DNA of 64,000 nucleotides from Clostridium chromiireducens (GTDB lineage Bacteria > Bacillota > Clostridia > Clostridiales > Clostridiaceae): positions 1 through 64,000 of the forward strand of contig NZ_MZGT01000005.1 of NCBI RefSeq assembly GCF_002029255.1, written 5' to 3'. The translations under genes and the position numbers were made by a program. Positions 25,832-35,350 of the stretch are shown here, in pieces; positions within the stretch are counted from its first letter, which is position 1; every line of letters starts with the position of its first letter. The notes under the pieces are model-generated. The model was not told the origin of the DNA and searched no databases. It saw only the letters and a list, made by a program, of their open reading frames with translations.

Positions 25832-26008
25832 TTAATTATCTTCATCAAAGTATAATACTGATTCTGTTTCTCTACAATATTTTACGCACATACATTGTGC
25901 TAATTTCCTTGGGCATTTATAACATAAACACGTTAAATCTTTTCCATCACATTTCCCTTGTTTTAACTCTGTGCAATCCCCGCAATTTACTCCATTTCCT
26001 GCCGGCAT
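25832..26008 (-). CDS. Small Cys-rich protein
   Basis: A 58-residue protein, with ATG at 26008 preceded by AAAGGAG about 13 bases away. It has nine cysteines, arranged CGDC (9, 12), C20, CLCYKC (27, 29, 32), CMC (39, 41) and C45 (VKYC), ending in an acidic tail FDEDN. The spacing suggests two small zinc- or iron-sulfur-binding knuckles. I do not recognise a named family. It is transcribed alone between the LuxR-type gene and the M13 peptidase, and its own terminator-like hairpin supports a real gene. Confidence 0.7.
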   Translation of the reverse strand: MPAGNGVNCGDCTELKQGKCDGKDLTCLCYKCPRKLAQCMCVKYCRETESVLYFDEDN

Positions 26009-26077
26009 AATAATATCACTACTCCTTTAACTTTATACTTACATTATTATTAACCCAAAACTAATGAATGTCAAATA

Positions 26078-26110
26078 AATAGATAGCTTTTTTCACCAAA
26101 GCTATCTATT
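26078..26110 (-). terminator. Terminator of M13 peptidase gene
   Basis: Perfect 13-bp stem AATAGATAGCTTT (26078-26090) with 26098-26110 and a 7-base loop; a TATTTATTTG tail follows on the minus strand. Confidence 0.8.
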
Positions 26111-26136
26111 CTTACTTAAGACATATGAAATTGCAT

Positions 26137-28164
26137 TTACCAAATTGCTACCCTATCTTCTGGACTAACATACATACGATCTTTATTTGTTATGCCATAT
26201 GTGTCATAAAACTTTTGAAATTGAGGTAAAACTGCATTTACTCTAAATTTATTAGGTGAATGAACATCTGCTATTATAGCATATTCCGCATATTGTTTTG
26301 TTGTCATTTGCCGCCAAGTAATTGCATAGCTTTCAAAAAATGCTTTATAATCAGGATTGTCCATAGTTCCTAATATATCTAATAGGCAGGATACACCTCC
26401 GATATCCGCAATATTTTCTCCTGCCGTAAGATTTCCATCTATATTTACATCTGGCATAGCTTCAATTTCACTATAAAACTCCTTTACTTTCTGAGTTTTT
26501 TGTGTGAATTTTTCATAATCTTCTTGACTCCACCAGTTACTAAAATTTCCGTCTGAATCAAATTGTGCACCTGTGTTATCAAATGCGTGACTAATCTCAT
26601 GACCTATGATTGTCCCTATTCCACCTAAGTTCTTTTCTTTACTGGCACTTGGGTCATAAAAGTGCCCCTGTATAATCCCTCCTGGTATTATAATCGAGTT
26701 CTCATTTACACTATAAAACGCATTAACTGTCTGAGGAGTGAATACTTCTTTTTTATTATCTACTGATTTATTTATCCTACTATATTCTTTATCAAGCGAA
26801 AAAACTCGTAGTTCCATTATATTATCAAAAAGAGAGCCACCTTCTTCATAAGACTTAATGCTCAATTGTGAGTAATCCATCCACTCTTCTGGATAACCTA
26901 TTTTAATGCTTAAATTATCAAGCTTTTTGATAGCATTTTGTTTAGTCGAATCGCTCATCCAATCAAGATTTTTAATACGTTTTTTATAAACGTCTATAAC
27001 TTCTTTGGTAATATTCTCTACATCCTCTTTAGTCTTTTTAGAAATATACTTTTCCGCATAAATCTTCCCAATTCCCAAGCCCATCATACCACTAACTGTA
27101 CCCAACGCATCTTCTTCCTTTGATATATTCCCCTTTACGCCAAGAAGGCCATTTTCATATTCCCTATATGCATTTTCGAAGTCTTCGCTTATATAATTGG
27201 ACGCATATAATAAATTGACTATTTCAATATAATTCTTAATAAGAGGCAAATTTTCCTGAACATATATTTTATTAAATCCCTCAAGCCATTTAGGATCTTC
27301 TAAAATAATTTTATTAGGATTATTAATCCCTAAATAACTAAAAATAGCCGAGAAGTTCAAATTTGGTGCTAAATCATTAAGTTCATCTAATGTATATACA
27401 TTATAAACGGAATCAATTAAATTTGAAACCGTAGACGCCTTTTGTTCTTTTGAAATACTTTGCGCCACCATTTCTTCAAACTTAAACATATTATCTACTT
27501 TTATATTCGCCTCACTTTTAGTATATCCACTTAATACTAAAAGTTTATTATAATAATCTTGCGTTAACTTCTTATTTTTTAGTGTATTTTGGGTTGTATT
27601 AGTATACTTCTCTGAATCTCCTAGACTAAGTACCGTAGGGCTTATATACAATATATTATTTTTAACGTCCTTTATATCTTTATCAACATGAAACCTTATA
27701 GTTGAATTTGCTACTTTTTTATCAATCCACAATTTTGTAACATCATCGATTGTTTGTATGCTCTTAACCTTGTTTAAGGTTTGTTCTACTGGCTTTAATC
27801 CTTCTCTATTTCGAGCTTCTACATTAAGAACATTATTATACAGATTTATTATTTTTTTCTGATCACTATTTTCACTATATATACTTTCATTCGATATTAA
27901 TTCATTCATAATAGATTTTATCTGATTTGTTACATTTTTTTCAACATCATTAAATGTCGAGGTGGTCGAGTTTCCTTCTTGAATTTTTGCAGTATTGAAC
28001 CACTCATAATTTATTGCATCATAAAAATCATCTTGTAATCTTATTTTTTGATCATTATTTGAGTTTACTTCCTCCGCTATTGCCATCGTATATGATACAG
28101 GAGACATCATTAACATAAAGATTATTAAGCTGACTATGGCATATAATTTCTTAATTCTATTCAT
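26137..28164 (-). CDS. M13 family zinc metallopeptidase, secreted
   Basis: A 675-residue neprilysin/PepO-type endopeptidase. An N-terminal hydrophobic segment (residues 7-30) is a signal peptide or membrane anchor. The zinc motif HEISH is at 522-526, the third ligand Glu583 is in ENIADIGG, and substrate-binding NAFYSVNEN lies near 480. The C-terminus ends RVAIW, as in the family. It should cut small peptides outside the cell or at the surface. It is monocistronic. The opp importer elsewhere in the window could take up such products, but no link is seen. Confidence 0.9.
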   Translation of the reverse strand: MNRIKKLYAIVSLIIFMLMMSPVSYTMAIAEEVNSNNDQKIRLQDDFYDAINYEWFNTAKIQEGNSTTSTFNDVEKNVTNQIKSIMNELISNESIYSENSDQKKIINLYNNVLNVEARNREGLKPVEQTLNKVKSIQTIDDVTKLWIDKKVANSTIRFHVDKDIKDVKNNILYISPTVLSLGDSEKYTNTTQNTLKNKKLTQDYYNKLLVLSGYTKSEANIKVDNMFKFEEMVAQSISKEQKASTVSNLIDSVYNVYTLDELNDLAPNLNFSAIFSYLGINNPNKIILEDPKWLEGFNKIYVQENLPLIKNYIEIVNLLYASNYISEDFENAYREYENGLLGVKGNISKEEDALGTVSGMMGLGIGKIYAEKYISKKTKEDVENITKEVIDVYKKRIKNLDWMSDSTKQNAIKKLDNLSIKIGYPEEWMDYSQLSIKSYEEGGSLFDNIMELRVFSLDKEYSRINKSVDNKKEVFTPQTVNAFYSVNENSIIIPGGIIQGHFYDPSASKEKNLGGIGTIIGHEISHAFDNTGAQFDSDGNFSNWWSQEDYEKFTQKTQKVKEFYSEIEAMPDVNIDGNLTAGENIADIGGVSCLLDILGTMDNPDYKAFFESYAITWRQMTTKQYAEYAIIADVHSPNKFRVNAVLPQFQKFYDTYGITNKDRMYVSPEDRVAIW

Positions 28165-28396
28165 TATCTAACCTCTTTTCCAGCATAGTTTTTAATAGTT
28201 AGTATTGATATATCGGTTGTTATTTTCTTAAAAGAAGGCTTTTATTTCCTAATAACTTCCTAATACATTATGTATATACTTTCTTCACTCAATTTTATTT
28301 ATATAAAGTATCTGCTAGAACCTTATTTATTTTACACTAATAAAAACTATTCTTTGACTTTCCAAATTAGTAACAAAATCCACCTCATTAGCAATA

Positions 28397-29710
28397 TTAA
28401 TAGTTAGGCTCATCTAAATAAATGTATCCGTACAAATAGCTTGTCTCATATATTTCTCTATATCTGAAAGCAGCTCCATGCCAAGTTGATTCGGATATAT
28501 AAATCTTTCCACCGCTTATCTTTTCTACAACAGCTACATGTCCACTTCCGCTGGATCCCGGTAAACTAGATTTCCATACTGCTATCGCTCCAACTCGTGG
28601 CTGAGATCCATACTGATATTTACCACTTTTTTTATTCGCCTCCCACCACTCATAGCCATTGCCTATAAATCCTGCATCAACTGGTTTTATTCCAGTAAGT
28701 TCCCAAGCTCGTCCCCAAGCATACCATGTACAATTACCTTTAATTTCTTTTCCTCCATTAAGAAATGGCGGTGATAATCTAACTTTGTAAAAAAGATTAT
28801 CATCTGAGTAGTAATATTTGTTTCCCATGCTTGGTGCTGTATCTCTTATTTTGCCCTTCTTTAATGAATCATCAGTAACATTATCATCCATACTATCATC
28901 TTTTTTACCACTATCTATTGGGGGAATATTATCGTTTTCTTCTTTGACATTTGTGTTGTTAGTATCCTCGGGCCCAATTACAACAATTGGTGGTGTGCTT
29001 TGAGGCCTTTCAAATATAATCCACTTGGAACTGATCCAACCTTCTTTCCCATTAATAACTATTGGATAGAATTCATTTTCTTTATCTCCCAGAATTTTTA
29101 CTTCTGTTCCTTTAGCCAAAGTTCCTATTATATCTGAAGAAGTAGTAGCTTTTGCTCTTATATTTAACAACCCATCACTAGTTGATACATATGCTATACG
29201 CGAGTTATCCGTGTTTTTTATATCTCCTACTCCAGGTTGCGCTTGTTGAACTATTTCCTTGCCACTTAACATTGCCCCAGTCTGAGAAAAGTCATATGTT
29301 TTGCCATCAATTGTAATGGTTCCTGTTTCCATTTCTCCACTTGAATTTGTAAAATACCAAGTGCCATTATCATTAATCCATCCAATGCTCATTTTCCCAT
29401 CATTATTAAAATGATACCACTTCTCATCGATTTCCTTCCAGCCTGTGAGCATTTCACCACTTCCAGATAGGTTGTACCAATTACTACTATATTTAATCCA
29501 ACCAGTACACATTCTTCCATTATCATTAAAGTAATACCAATTTTTATCTATTTCTTTCCATCCAGTAACCTTGCTCTTATTCTCTATCCAACTCCAGTTA
29601 TTTTTCGAATCTTTAACCCATTCCGCTGAAGCTGATGTGTAATGCATATTTGCCGTTGTTAAGGCTGCTATTGTCATTAGAATCAACTTTTTTATAACTT
29701 CTTTCTTCAT
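28397..29710 (-). CDS. Secreted CHAP-domain peptidoglycan hydrolase
   Basis: A 437-residue exported protein in modules. Signal peptide 1-29. Residues 30-150 hold about five choline-binding-like wall repeats of the form TGWKEIDKNWYYFNDNG. An SH3b domain lies at about 170-232 (LLNIRAKATTSSDIIGTL). A Pro/Asp-rich linker follows, and then a CHAP amidase/endopeptidase domain at 300-437 with catalytic Cys327 (GNCTWYAWG) and His391 (SGHVAVVE). It probably cleaves peptidoglycan cross-links or stem peptides in growth, separation or lysis. It is a single gene with no holin or phage neighbours, so a host autolysin is favoured over a phage lysin. Confidence 0.9.
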   Translation of the reverse strand: MKKEVIKKLILMTIAALTTANMHYTSASAEWVKDSKNNWSWIENKSKVTGWKEIDKNWYYFNDNGRMCTGWIKYSSNWYNLSGSGEMLTGWKEIDEKWYHFNNDGKMSIGWINDNGTWYFTNSSGEMETGTITIDGKTYDFSQTGAMLSGKEIVQQAQPGVGDIKNTDNSRIAYVSTSDGLLNIRAKATTSSDIIGTLAKGTEVKILGDKENEFYPIVINGKEGWISSKWIIFERPQSTPPIVVIGPEDTNNTNVKEENDNIPPIDSGKKDDSMDDNVTDDSLKKGKIRDTAPSMGNKYYYSDDNLFYKVRLSPPFLNGGKEIKGNCTWYAWGRAWELTGIKPVDAGFIGNGYEWWEANKKSGKYQYGSQPRVGAIAVWKSSLPGSSGSGHVAVVEKISGGKIYISESTWHGAAFRYREIYETSYLYGYIYLDEPNY

Positions 29711-29889
29711 ACATTATACCCTCTCTTTACAAATTAATAGTCGTAATTCGTAATCTCATATGTAAACCTACTATGAATCCATTTCTACTATTATCTAATG
29801 AAGGAAAATAAATCCCATCTATTAAATATTAACTCAAAAATAAACAATTAACAAATGAATTATACATAATCATTCTGAAAATAACAAAA

Positions 29890-29941
29890 CACTTGTTTAT
29901 TAAATTTCAAAGAAACCTCTTTGAAATTCAGCAAACAAGTG
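29890..29941 (-). terminator. Hairpin after bofA
   Basis: CACTTGTTT (29890-29898) pairs with AAACAAGTG (29933-29941), and inside it ATTTCAAAGA pairs with TCTTTGAAAT. It lies about 70 bases beyond the bofA stop and probably ends the recR-side transcript. The T-rich tail (TGTTTTGTTATTTTC) is on the minus strand. Confidence 0.7.
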
Positions 29942-30009
29942 ATATTCTCTTTATTAAAAATTAAATTTTGCAACACCCTAAATTCCTCAACTGAAAATCA
30001 AAATTTTTG

Positions 30010-30279
30010 TTATAAATACAACCCTATTATTATTAAAACAATAACACCTGGAACTCCAAAAAAACCTGCTACTAAAGCCGTAATCGGATTAATTGCTAAT
30101 GAGAAGTTAACATTTATGCCAACTACACTAAGATTTGCAATTATAAAATTAACTGCATATAGTATAACAACGCCTATTATCCCATTTATAATTATTTTTA
30201 TTGGCCATTTTAATAATCTTGTTAATAAGAATAATGCTAATATCCCTATTAATCCATATACTAAATATTGTCCATCCAT
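30010..30279 (-). CDS. bofA: BofA-type sigma-K processing inhibitor
   Basis: An 89-residue membrane protein with three hydrophobic segments and the family ending ALVAGFFGVPGVIVLIIIGLYL-like motif. In Bacillus BofA holds the SpoIVFB protease in the outer forespore membrane and delays pro-sigma-K cleavage, so it marks a spore-former. The order recR-yaaL-bofA is conserved in Firmicutes. A TTG at 30285 is in frame, but the GGTGGGGG ribosome site is better spaced for the ATG at 30279. Confidence 0.87.
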   Translation of the reverse strand: MDGQYLVYGLIGILALFLLTRLLKWPIKIIINGIIGVVILYAVNFIIANLSVVGINVNFSLAINPITALVAGFFGVPGVIVLIIIGLYL

Positions 30280-30300
30280 GTTCAACTTCCCCCACCTTAT

Positions 30301-30579
30301 CTACTCAGCAATTTGTACATTCTTATCAACAACATAGTTAATACCTACACTTATACCCCTTTCTCTTGCTATTGAAAGTAGGTAATCATATCTCTTTCTC
30401 GCCACATATTCTGAATAAATCGCAACCTCTATTAGTTTGTCATCGTTAACATTATTAAACATGCTGCGTGCTACATTAATCTCCATTTTTGCAATTTCCA
30501 TATCTTCTATTAATTTTGCATACATCTTTGAGTCTTCAGTCTGGTTCATCAGGTATTCTACAATATTTTTTTTATTCAT
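30301..30579 (-). CDS. yaaL: YaaL-like DUF2508 protein
   Basis: A 92-residue, mostly helical cytoplasmic protein of unknown function. Its place between recR and bofA, its size and the tail pattern (YSEYVARKRYDYLLSIARER) match the DUF2508/YaaL family. ATG follows GGAGGGATT. It is 21 bases upstream of bofA and probably in one transcript with it. Confidence 0.75.
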   Translation of the reverse strand: MNKKNIVEYLMNQTEDSKMYAKLIEDMEIAKMEINVARSMFNNVNDDKLIEVAIYSEYVARKRYDYLLSIARERGISVGINYVVDKNVQIAE

Positions 30580-30703
30580 GTAAATCCCTCCAAAAAACTT
30601 CTTGTTAACATTTTATCCATCAGTTGGTAAAAATATACATATTTTTTCTTTTTAAATACCTTAAATTTGTAACACTTTTAAAATACTCTTATATATTATA
30701 TGT

Positions 30704-30803
30704 ATAAGAAGCTTTTCACTCATGTCAGACAGAAACTTCTAACTCCCATCTATGTAACACTTTTTCTTGGAACCTAATATTACTTTAGGTTCCTTATTTT
30801 TTT
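30704..30803 (+). ncRNA. Candidate small RNA opposite the recR 3' end
   Basis: On the plus strand TTGTAA (30667-30672) and TATATA (30690-30695) are 17 bases apart. About 70 bases later comes a strong terminator, GGAACCTAA (30769-30777) / TTAGGTTCC (30785-30793), with TTATTTTTTT. Between them AGAAG.TTTC can pair with GAAACTTCT. There is no open frame. The T-run overlaps the recR stop codon on the other strand. It may be a small RNA of about 95 bases, or just a terminator that blocks antisense transcription. Confidence 0.4.
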
Positions 30804-31401
30804 AAAGTTCTTTTCTTCCTTCTAATGCCTTAGATAATGTAACTTCATCTGCATAATCCAAGTCTCCACCTACAGGTATTCCAGCTGCGATTCTTGTAAC
30901 TTTAACATCAAGGGGCTTAAGTACTTTTGATATATACATCGCTGTCGCTTCCCCTTCAATGTTTGGATTAGTTGCAAGTATTACTTCCTTTATATCTTCA
31001 TTCATTCTTGTGACTAACTCTCTGATCTTAATATCTTGAGGACCTCTCCCTTGCATAGGAGATATATTTCCGTGTAGCACATGGTATACTCCGTTATATT
31101 CCTTAACTTTTTCCATAGTCATAATATCCTTAGGTTGTTCTACGACACATATAGTTCCTTTATCTCTATTAGGATTATCACAAAGAGGACAAGGATCCTT
31201 ATCTGTAAAATTTCCACATACAGAACAATACTTTATTGTCCCTCTTGCCTTAACTAATGCATCAGCAAATTCTTTTACCTCTTCATCTGGAAGATTCAAA
31301 ATATGTAGTGTGAGTCTTTGCGCAGTTTTTTGTCCTATGCTAGGTAACTTTGCAAATTCCTCTATTAATTTCTCTATGGCCACCGGATAAAATTCCATCA
31401 T
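30802..31401 (-). CDS. recR: Recombination mediator RecR
   Basis: A 199-residue protein in the normal size range. It has the N-terminal helix-hairpin-helix ([12 protein letters not shown]), a four-Cys zinc finger ([16 protein letters not shown], residues 57-72), and a Toprim domain ([13 protein letters not shown] to [12 protein letters not shown]). The C-terminus has the Walker-B-like [16 protein letters not shown]. RecR with RecO and RecF loads RecA at gapped or broken DNA. ATG-ATG follows AAAGGGGAAG. A terminator lies between it and ybaB. Confidence 0.95.
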   Translation of the reverse strand: MMEFYPVAIEKLIEEFAKLPSIGQKTAQRLTLHILNLPDEEVKEFADALVKARGTIKYCSVCGNFTDKDPCPLCDNPNRDKGTICVVEQPKDIMTMEKVKEYNGVYHVLHGNISPMQGRGPQDIKIRELVTRMNEDIKEVILATNPNIEGEATAMYISKVLKPLDVKVTRIAAGIPVGGDLDYADEVTLSKALEGRKEL

Positions 31402-31466
31402 GATTAAAACTTCCCCTTTATTTCATATTTGTTTGATATCTGATATTAAATAATTTATTATAAAAA

Positions 31467-31504
31467 AGCATACAGATTGAGGATCCCCGACAATTCTGTA
31501 TGCT
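31467..31504 (-). terminator. Terminator between ybaB and recR
   Basis: AGCATACAGATTG (31467-31479) pairs with CAATTCTGTATGCT (31491-31504), one bulge, followed on the minus strand by TTTTTTATAATA. It probably reduces read-through from dnaX-ybaB into recR. Confidence 0.8.
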
Positions 31505-31527
31505 AGCCATTATAATTTCTTAAGTTC

Positions 31528-31875
31528 TTAGAATAATCCGCCTGGCATTCCCATTCCGCCTGTTAGCTTACCCATTTTACTTGAAGTCTCTTCTTCTGCT
31601 TTTCTTAATGCTTCGTTAACGGCACTCATCACTAAATCTTCAAGCATTTCTACATCGTCTGCGTCTACAACTTCTGGCTTTATGTTAATTGCTGTTACTT
31701 CTTTTTTACCATTTACTTTTACTACTACGGCACCACCGCCTACTGACGCTTCAAACTCTTTTGTTTCAAGATCCTTTTGCATATCTTCCATTTGCTTTTG
31801 AAGCTTTTGTGCCTGCTTCATAAGATTATTCATATTTCCGCCACCAAAACCGCCTGGAAATCCACCTTTTGCCAT
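31528..31875 (-). CDS. YbaB/EbfC nucleoid-associated protein
   Basis: A 115-residue DNA-binding protein with the family core [20 protein letters not shown] and the Gly/Met-rich ends seen in Gram-positive members (FPGGFGGGN and GGMGMPGG). It acts as a dimer that bridges or coats DNA. It lies in the usual dnaX-ybaB-recR order, 106 bases behind dnaX. Confidence 0.92.
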   Translation of the reverse strand: MAKGGFPGGFGGGNMNNLMKQAQKLQKQMEDMQKDLETKEFEASVGGGAVVVKVNGKKEVTAINIKPEVVDADDVEMLEDLVMSAVNEALRKAEEETSSKMGKLTGGMGMPGGLF

Positions 31876-31981
31876 AAAAAATCCTCCTCTTTCTTCAATC
31901 TCATTTTCTAATTATAAAACATCTTTTAATAATACTCAAGTTATAACTAATAATCGTCAATACACAACTTACATTTCTTTA

Positions 31982-33610
31982 CTATTCATCATACACCTTG
32001 AATGGCACTCCATTTACTGCTTCTTTCAGCAGATCTTCTTTATCCCTACTCTCTTGATTTGTTCTTACGATATAGTCAACTATTACTTTTTCTTTCAAGA
32101 TTTCAGAAAATACTGAGTTTACAATTTCTCTATATTCTGCTTTTTGCAATCTATCTCTATTAAATGCATACATAGCATCATACTCCAATGTAACTATACC
32201 ATTCTTAAAATTATAAGGCTTAGCCGTAACAATTGACGCATAGACGATCATTGCTCTCTTTGCTTTGAACTTTTCCAACACTTCAGTCCAAGCTCTACCA
32301 ACATCATCAATAGTTAATGATGAATTAGGATTTATCTCTATCTTTTCTGCATGACTTATATTAGAGCTACTTTCAGCCACAGTTTTTTTGACTCCTGAAT
32401 TAGTATGCGCATATTTTGAATCTTCATTAGTTTTTTCAACCTGAACCATTTGTATCTTTCCACTCTTCAATGATTCTTCAAGCTGATTTATTCTTGATAC
32501 TATTACTTCATTTGAAGTGTCATATTCAATTTTACACATTTTAATTATTGCAAGTTCTAAATATAGTCTACTTTGCTTACTGGCCTTTGAATTTATTTCT
32601 GCATCCTGAAGTATCCTAATTGCTCTCATTATTTCTTCTACTCTGATTTTTCGTCCTTGCTCTTTAACCATATAAATATTCTCAAGAGACATATCTAAAA
32701 CTTCTTCTGGATTGTTTGTAACTTTCACCATAAGAAGATTTCTAAAGTGAGCTATTAAATCCTTGATAAAAAGCTGCATATCCTTACCTGAATATACAAG
32801 CTTATCAATAATAATCATTGCCTTCTCAACACTTCTATCTATAACTGCATCAGCTATGTCAAATAAATATTCGTTAGTTACGAGTCCTAGAATACTAACT
32901 AAATCTTCGTACTTAATTTGACTATCTCCCATGGCAATTGCCTGATCTAATATACTTAATGCATCTCTCATTGCACCATCACACACTCTTGAAATCAAGT
33001 CTAAGCTTTTCTCTTCATAACTTATGTTTTGAGAATCAGCTATTTTTTTAAGTCTATTAGAAATTTCTTTTTGGTTTATTCTCTTAAAATCAAATCTTTG
33101 ACATCTAGATAAAATCGTTATTGGTAGTTTCTGCGGATCTGTAGTTGCTAATATAAATATTACGTTTTTAGGAGGTTCTTCTAAAGTCTTTAAAAACGCA
33201 TTGACTGCGCCAACAGATAGCATATGTACCTCATCCATTATATATATCTTATACTTTGCTTCCTGCGGTGGGTATTTGGTATCATCTATAATATCTCTAA
33301 TCTTATCAATACCATTATTAGATGCTGCATCAAGTTCTGTTACATCAATCGCTAGACCTTCATTAATCTTTTTACACATTTCACATTTATTGCATGGCTC
33401 CCCATTTTGCAGTTCAAGGCAGTTTAGAGCCTTTGCCATTACTTTTGCCGTGGAAGTTTTTCCAGTTCCTCTCGTTCCACAAAAAAGGTACGCATGAGCA
33501 ATTCTATCATTTATAATTTCATTCTTTAATGTTGTAGTTATATGCTCTTGCCCTACTACATCATCAAAATTTTTCGGTCTCCACTCTCTATATAATGCTG
33601 TATAACCCAA
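31982..33610 (-). CDS. dnaX: DNA polymerase III subunit gamma/tau
   Basis: A 542-residue clamp-loader ATPase. It opens GYTALYREWRPKNFDDVVGQ and has Walker A GTRGTGKTS, a four-Cys zinc site (CLELQNGEPCNKCEMC), Walker B IYIMDEVHML and the sensor region RCQRFDF. The C-terminal tail after residue 380 is poorly conserved, as expected for tau. No internal slippage site was looked for in detail. It starts with TTG at 33610, behind GAGGTGAG. It heads the dnaX-ybaB cluster and is divergent from thyA. Confidence 0.95.
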   Translation of the reverse strand: MGYTALYREWRPKNFDDVVGQEHITTTLKNEIINDRIAHAYLFCGTRGTGKTSTAKVMAKALNCLELQNGEPCNKCEMCKKINEGLAIDVTELDAASNNGIDKIRDIIDDTKYPPQEAKYKIYIMDEVHMLSVGAVNAFLKTLEEPPKNVIFILATTDPQKLPITILSRCQRFDFKRINQKEISNRLKKIADSQNISYEEKSLDLISRVCDGAMRDALSILDQAIAMGDSQIKYEDLVSILGLVTNEYLFDIADAVIDRSVEKAMIIIDKLVYSGKDMQLFIKDLIAHFRNLLMVKVTNNPEEVLDMSLENIYMVKEQGRKIRVEEIMRAIRILQDAEINSKASKQSRLYLELAIIKMCKIEYDTSNEVIVSRINQLEESLKSGKIQMVQVEKTNEDSKYAHTNSGVKKTVAESSSNISHAEKIEINPNSSLTIDDVGRAWTEVLEKFKAKRAMIVYASIVTAKPYNFKNGIVTLEYDAMYAFNRDRLQKAEYREIVNSVFSEILKEKVIVDYIVRTNQESRDKEDLLKEAVNGVPFKVYDE

Positions 33611-33869
33611 GGGGTTCTCACCTCGCTATTTCTCTTAAATATATACTTATTATACACCATTGCATCAGCGATGCAAATTGTACAATTAGGAAAACTATAA
33701 AGGACAAGGAATACTTAATTCTTTTATAGAAATGTTAAAATACTTGAAATTTACTCTACAATAAATAAATATACTAAGTGACTTGTTAAATAGTTTAGGT
33801 TAAAATGTATATTGGATAAATTTATTTGAAAGATAATTTTGACAAATTATACAAGGAGGAGTACATTCG

Positions 33870-34661
33870 ATGAGTTTATATGATGATAAATACTTATCTA
33901 TTGCTAACGATATATTAGAAAATGGTTATTTTGATGATAATAGAACTGGAGTTAAAACTTATAAATTGCCTCATCAAATAATGCAATTCAATCTAGAAAA
34001 AGAGTTCCCTATCTTAACAACAAAATTTGTAGCTTTTAAAACTGCTGTAAAAGAACTTTTATGGATATTCAAAGATCAATCAAATAGTGTAAAAGAATTA
34101 CAAGCTCAAAACGTGAAAATTTGGGATGAGTGGATGATGGATGATGGAACTATTGGAACTTCATATGGATGGGTAGTTAAAAAATTTAACCAAATGGATA
34201 AATTGATAGAGGCATTAAAAAATAATCCTCAAGATAGAAGAATGATGATTAATCTATGGCAAATCCAATATCTCGACGGCGGTCCATTATATCCTTGCTG
34301 TTTCCTAACAATGTGGGATGTAACCGACGGAAGACTTAACTGCATGCTTGTTCAAAGAAGTGGAGATTGGGGTCTTGGAGTTCCATTTAATACATCACAA
34401 TACGCTGTATTAGTGCATATATTAGCGCAAGTAACTGGGCATAAGCCAGGATTATTTACTCATGTTATAAATAACGCTCATATATATGAAAATCAAGTTG
34501 AAGGTTTAAAGCTTCAATTAACACGAAAAAATGATACATATGCTGCTCCAAAACTTTGGATTAATCCTGAAATTAAAAACTTTTATGACTTTACACCAGA
34601 TGATATAAAACTTGAAGAATATAAGCACCACGAAGCAATTAAGATGGACGTTTCAGTATAG
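33870..34661 (+). CDS. thyA: Thymidylate synthase ThyA
   Basis: A 263-residue folate-dependent enzyme that makes dTMP from dUMP, using methylene-tetrahydrofolate and releasing dihydrofolate. Catalytic Cys is at 143 (PLYPCCF), the phosphate-binding QRSGDWGLG follows at 162-170, and the N-terminal Arg of DNRTGV is present. It lies 64 bases before folA, which recycles the dihydrofolate. ATG follows AAGGAGGAG. Confidence 0.96.
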   Translation: MSLYDDKYLSIANDILENGYFDDNRTGVKTYKLPHQIMQFNLEKEFPILTTKFVAFKTAVKELLWIFKDQSNSVKELQAQNVKIWDEWMMDDGTIGTSYGWVVKKFNQMDKLIEALKNNPQDRRMMINLWQIQYLDGGPLYPCCFLTMWDVTDGRLNCMLVQRSGDWGLGVPFNTSQYAVLVHILAQVTGHKPGLFTHVINNAHIYENQVEGLKLQLTRKNDTYAAPKLWINPEIKNFYDFTPDDIKLEEYKHHEAIKMDVSV

Positions 34662-34725
34662 TAATTAAAGTGTTTGCTTAATAAAAATGAATTCAGTAAC
34701 TTAAAGACTCAAGGAGGAATACTAA

Positions 34726-35217
34726 ATGATATCTGTAATTGTTGCTGTTGCTCAAAATAACGTTATTGGAAGAGATAATAAATTATTGTGGCACATTTCA
34801 GAAGATTTAAAGAGATTTAAAAAAATCACTTCAAATAAAAAAATGATCATGGGAAGAAAGACATTTGAATCATTACCTGGTGTCTTACCAAATCGCGAAC
34901 ATATAGTTGTAACTAGAGATGAGAATTATAATGTTAACTCTGATCAAGTGACTATAATACACGATCTAAACTTATTGCTTGAAAAATATTTAAACTGCGA
35001 GGATGAAATTTTCGTAATTGGTGGAGCAGAAATTTATAAGCAGCTTCTTCCTTACGCACAAAAATTATATTTAACTAAAATAGGAACCTCTTTCGATGGT
35101 GATACTTATTTTCCTGAAGTTAATTATAATAACTACAAAACAGAGTATATTTCTGAACAATTAACTGATGAAAAAAATGGTCTTAATTATACTTTTATAG
35201 ATTTAACAAGAATATAG
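34726..35217 (+). CDS. folA: Dihydrofolate reductase
   Basis: A 163-residue NADPH-dependent enzyme that restores tetrahydrofolate after ThyA. Landmarks: NNVIGRDNKLLWHISEDLK (substrate and Met20 loop region), MGRKTFESLP (NADPH site) and FVIGGAEIYKQLLP. Length is normal. ATG follows AAGGAGGAA. It forms a two-gene unit with thyA. Confidence 0.95.
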   Translation: MISVIVAVAQNNVIGRDNKLLWHISEDLKRFKKITSNKKMIMGRKTFESLPGVLPNREHIVVTRDENYNVNSDQVTIIHDLNLLLEKYLNCEDEIFVIGGAEIYKQLLPYAQKLYLTKIGTSFDGDTYFPEVNYNNYKTEYISEQLTDEKNGLNYTFIDLTRI

Positions 35218-35350
35218 ACAGTGTTTACAAAAGAAATCCTAGAAGAAATAAAGATAATAGAAATTTGTGATTCTAATATTTTAATTTCCTTTAGGAATTT
35301 TTCTTAAGTTTTTATCAATTATTATTTAAATTAATATTGGGGGCTTTAAT

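Noticed and set aside
28397-29710. Phage endolysin
   Set aside because: It has a classical signal peptide and wall-binding repeats, with no holin or other phage gene nearby, so a host autolysin is more likely.
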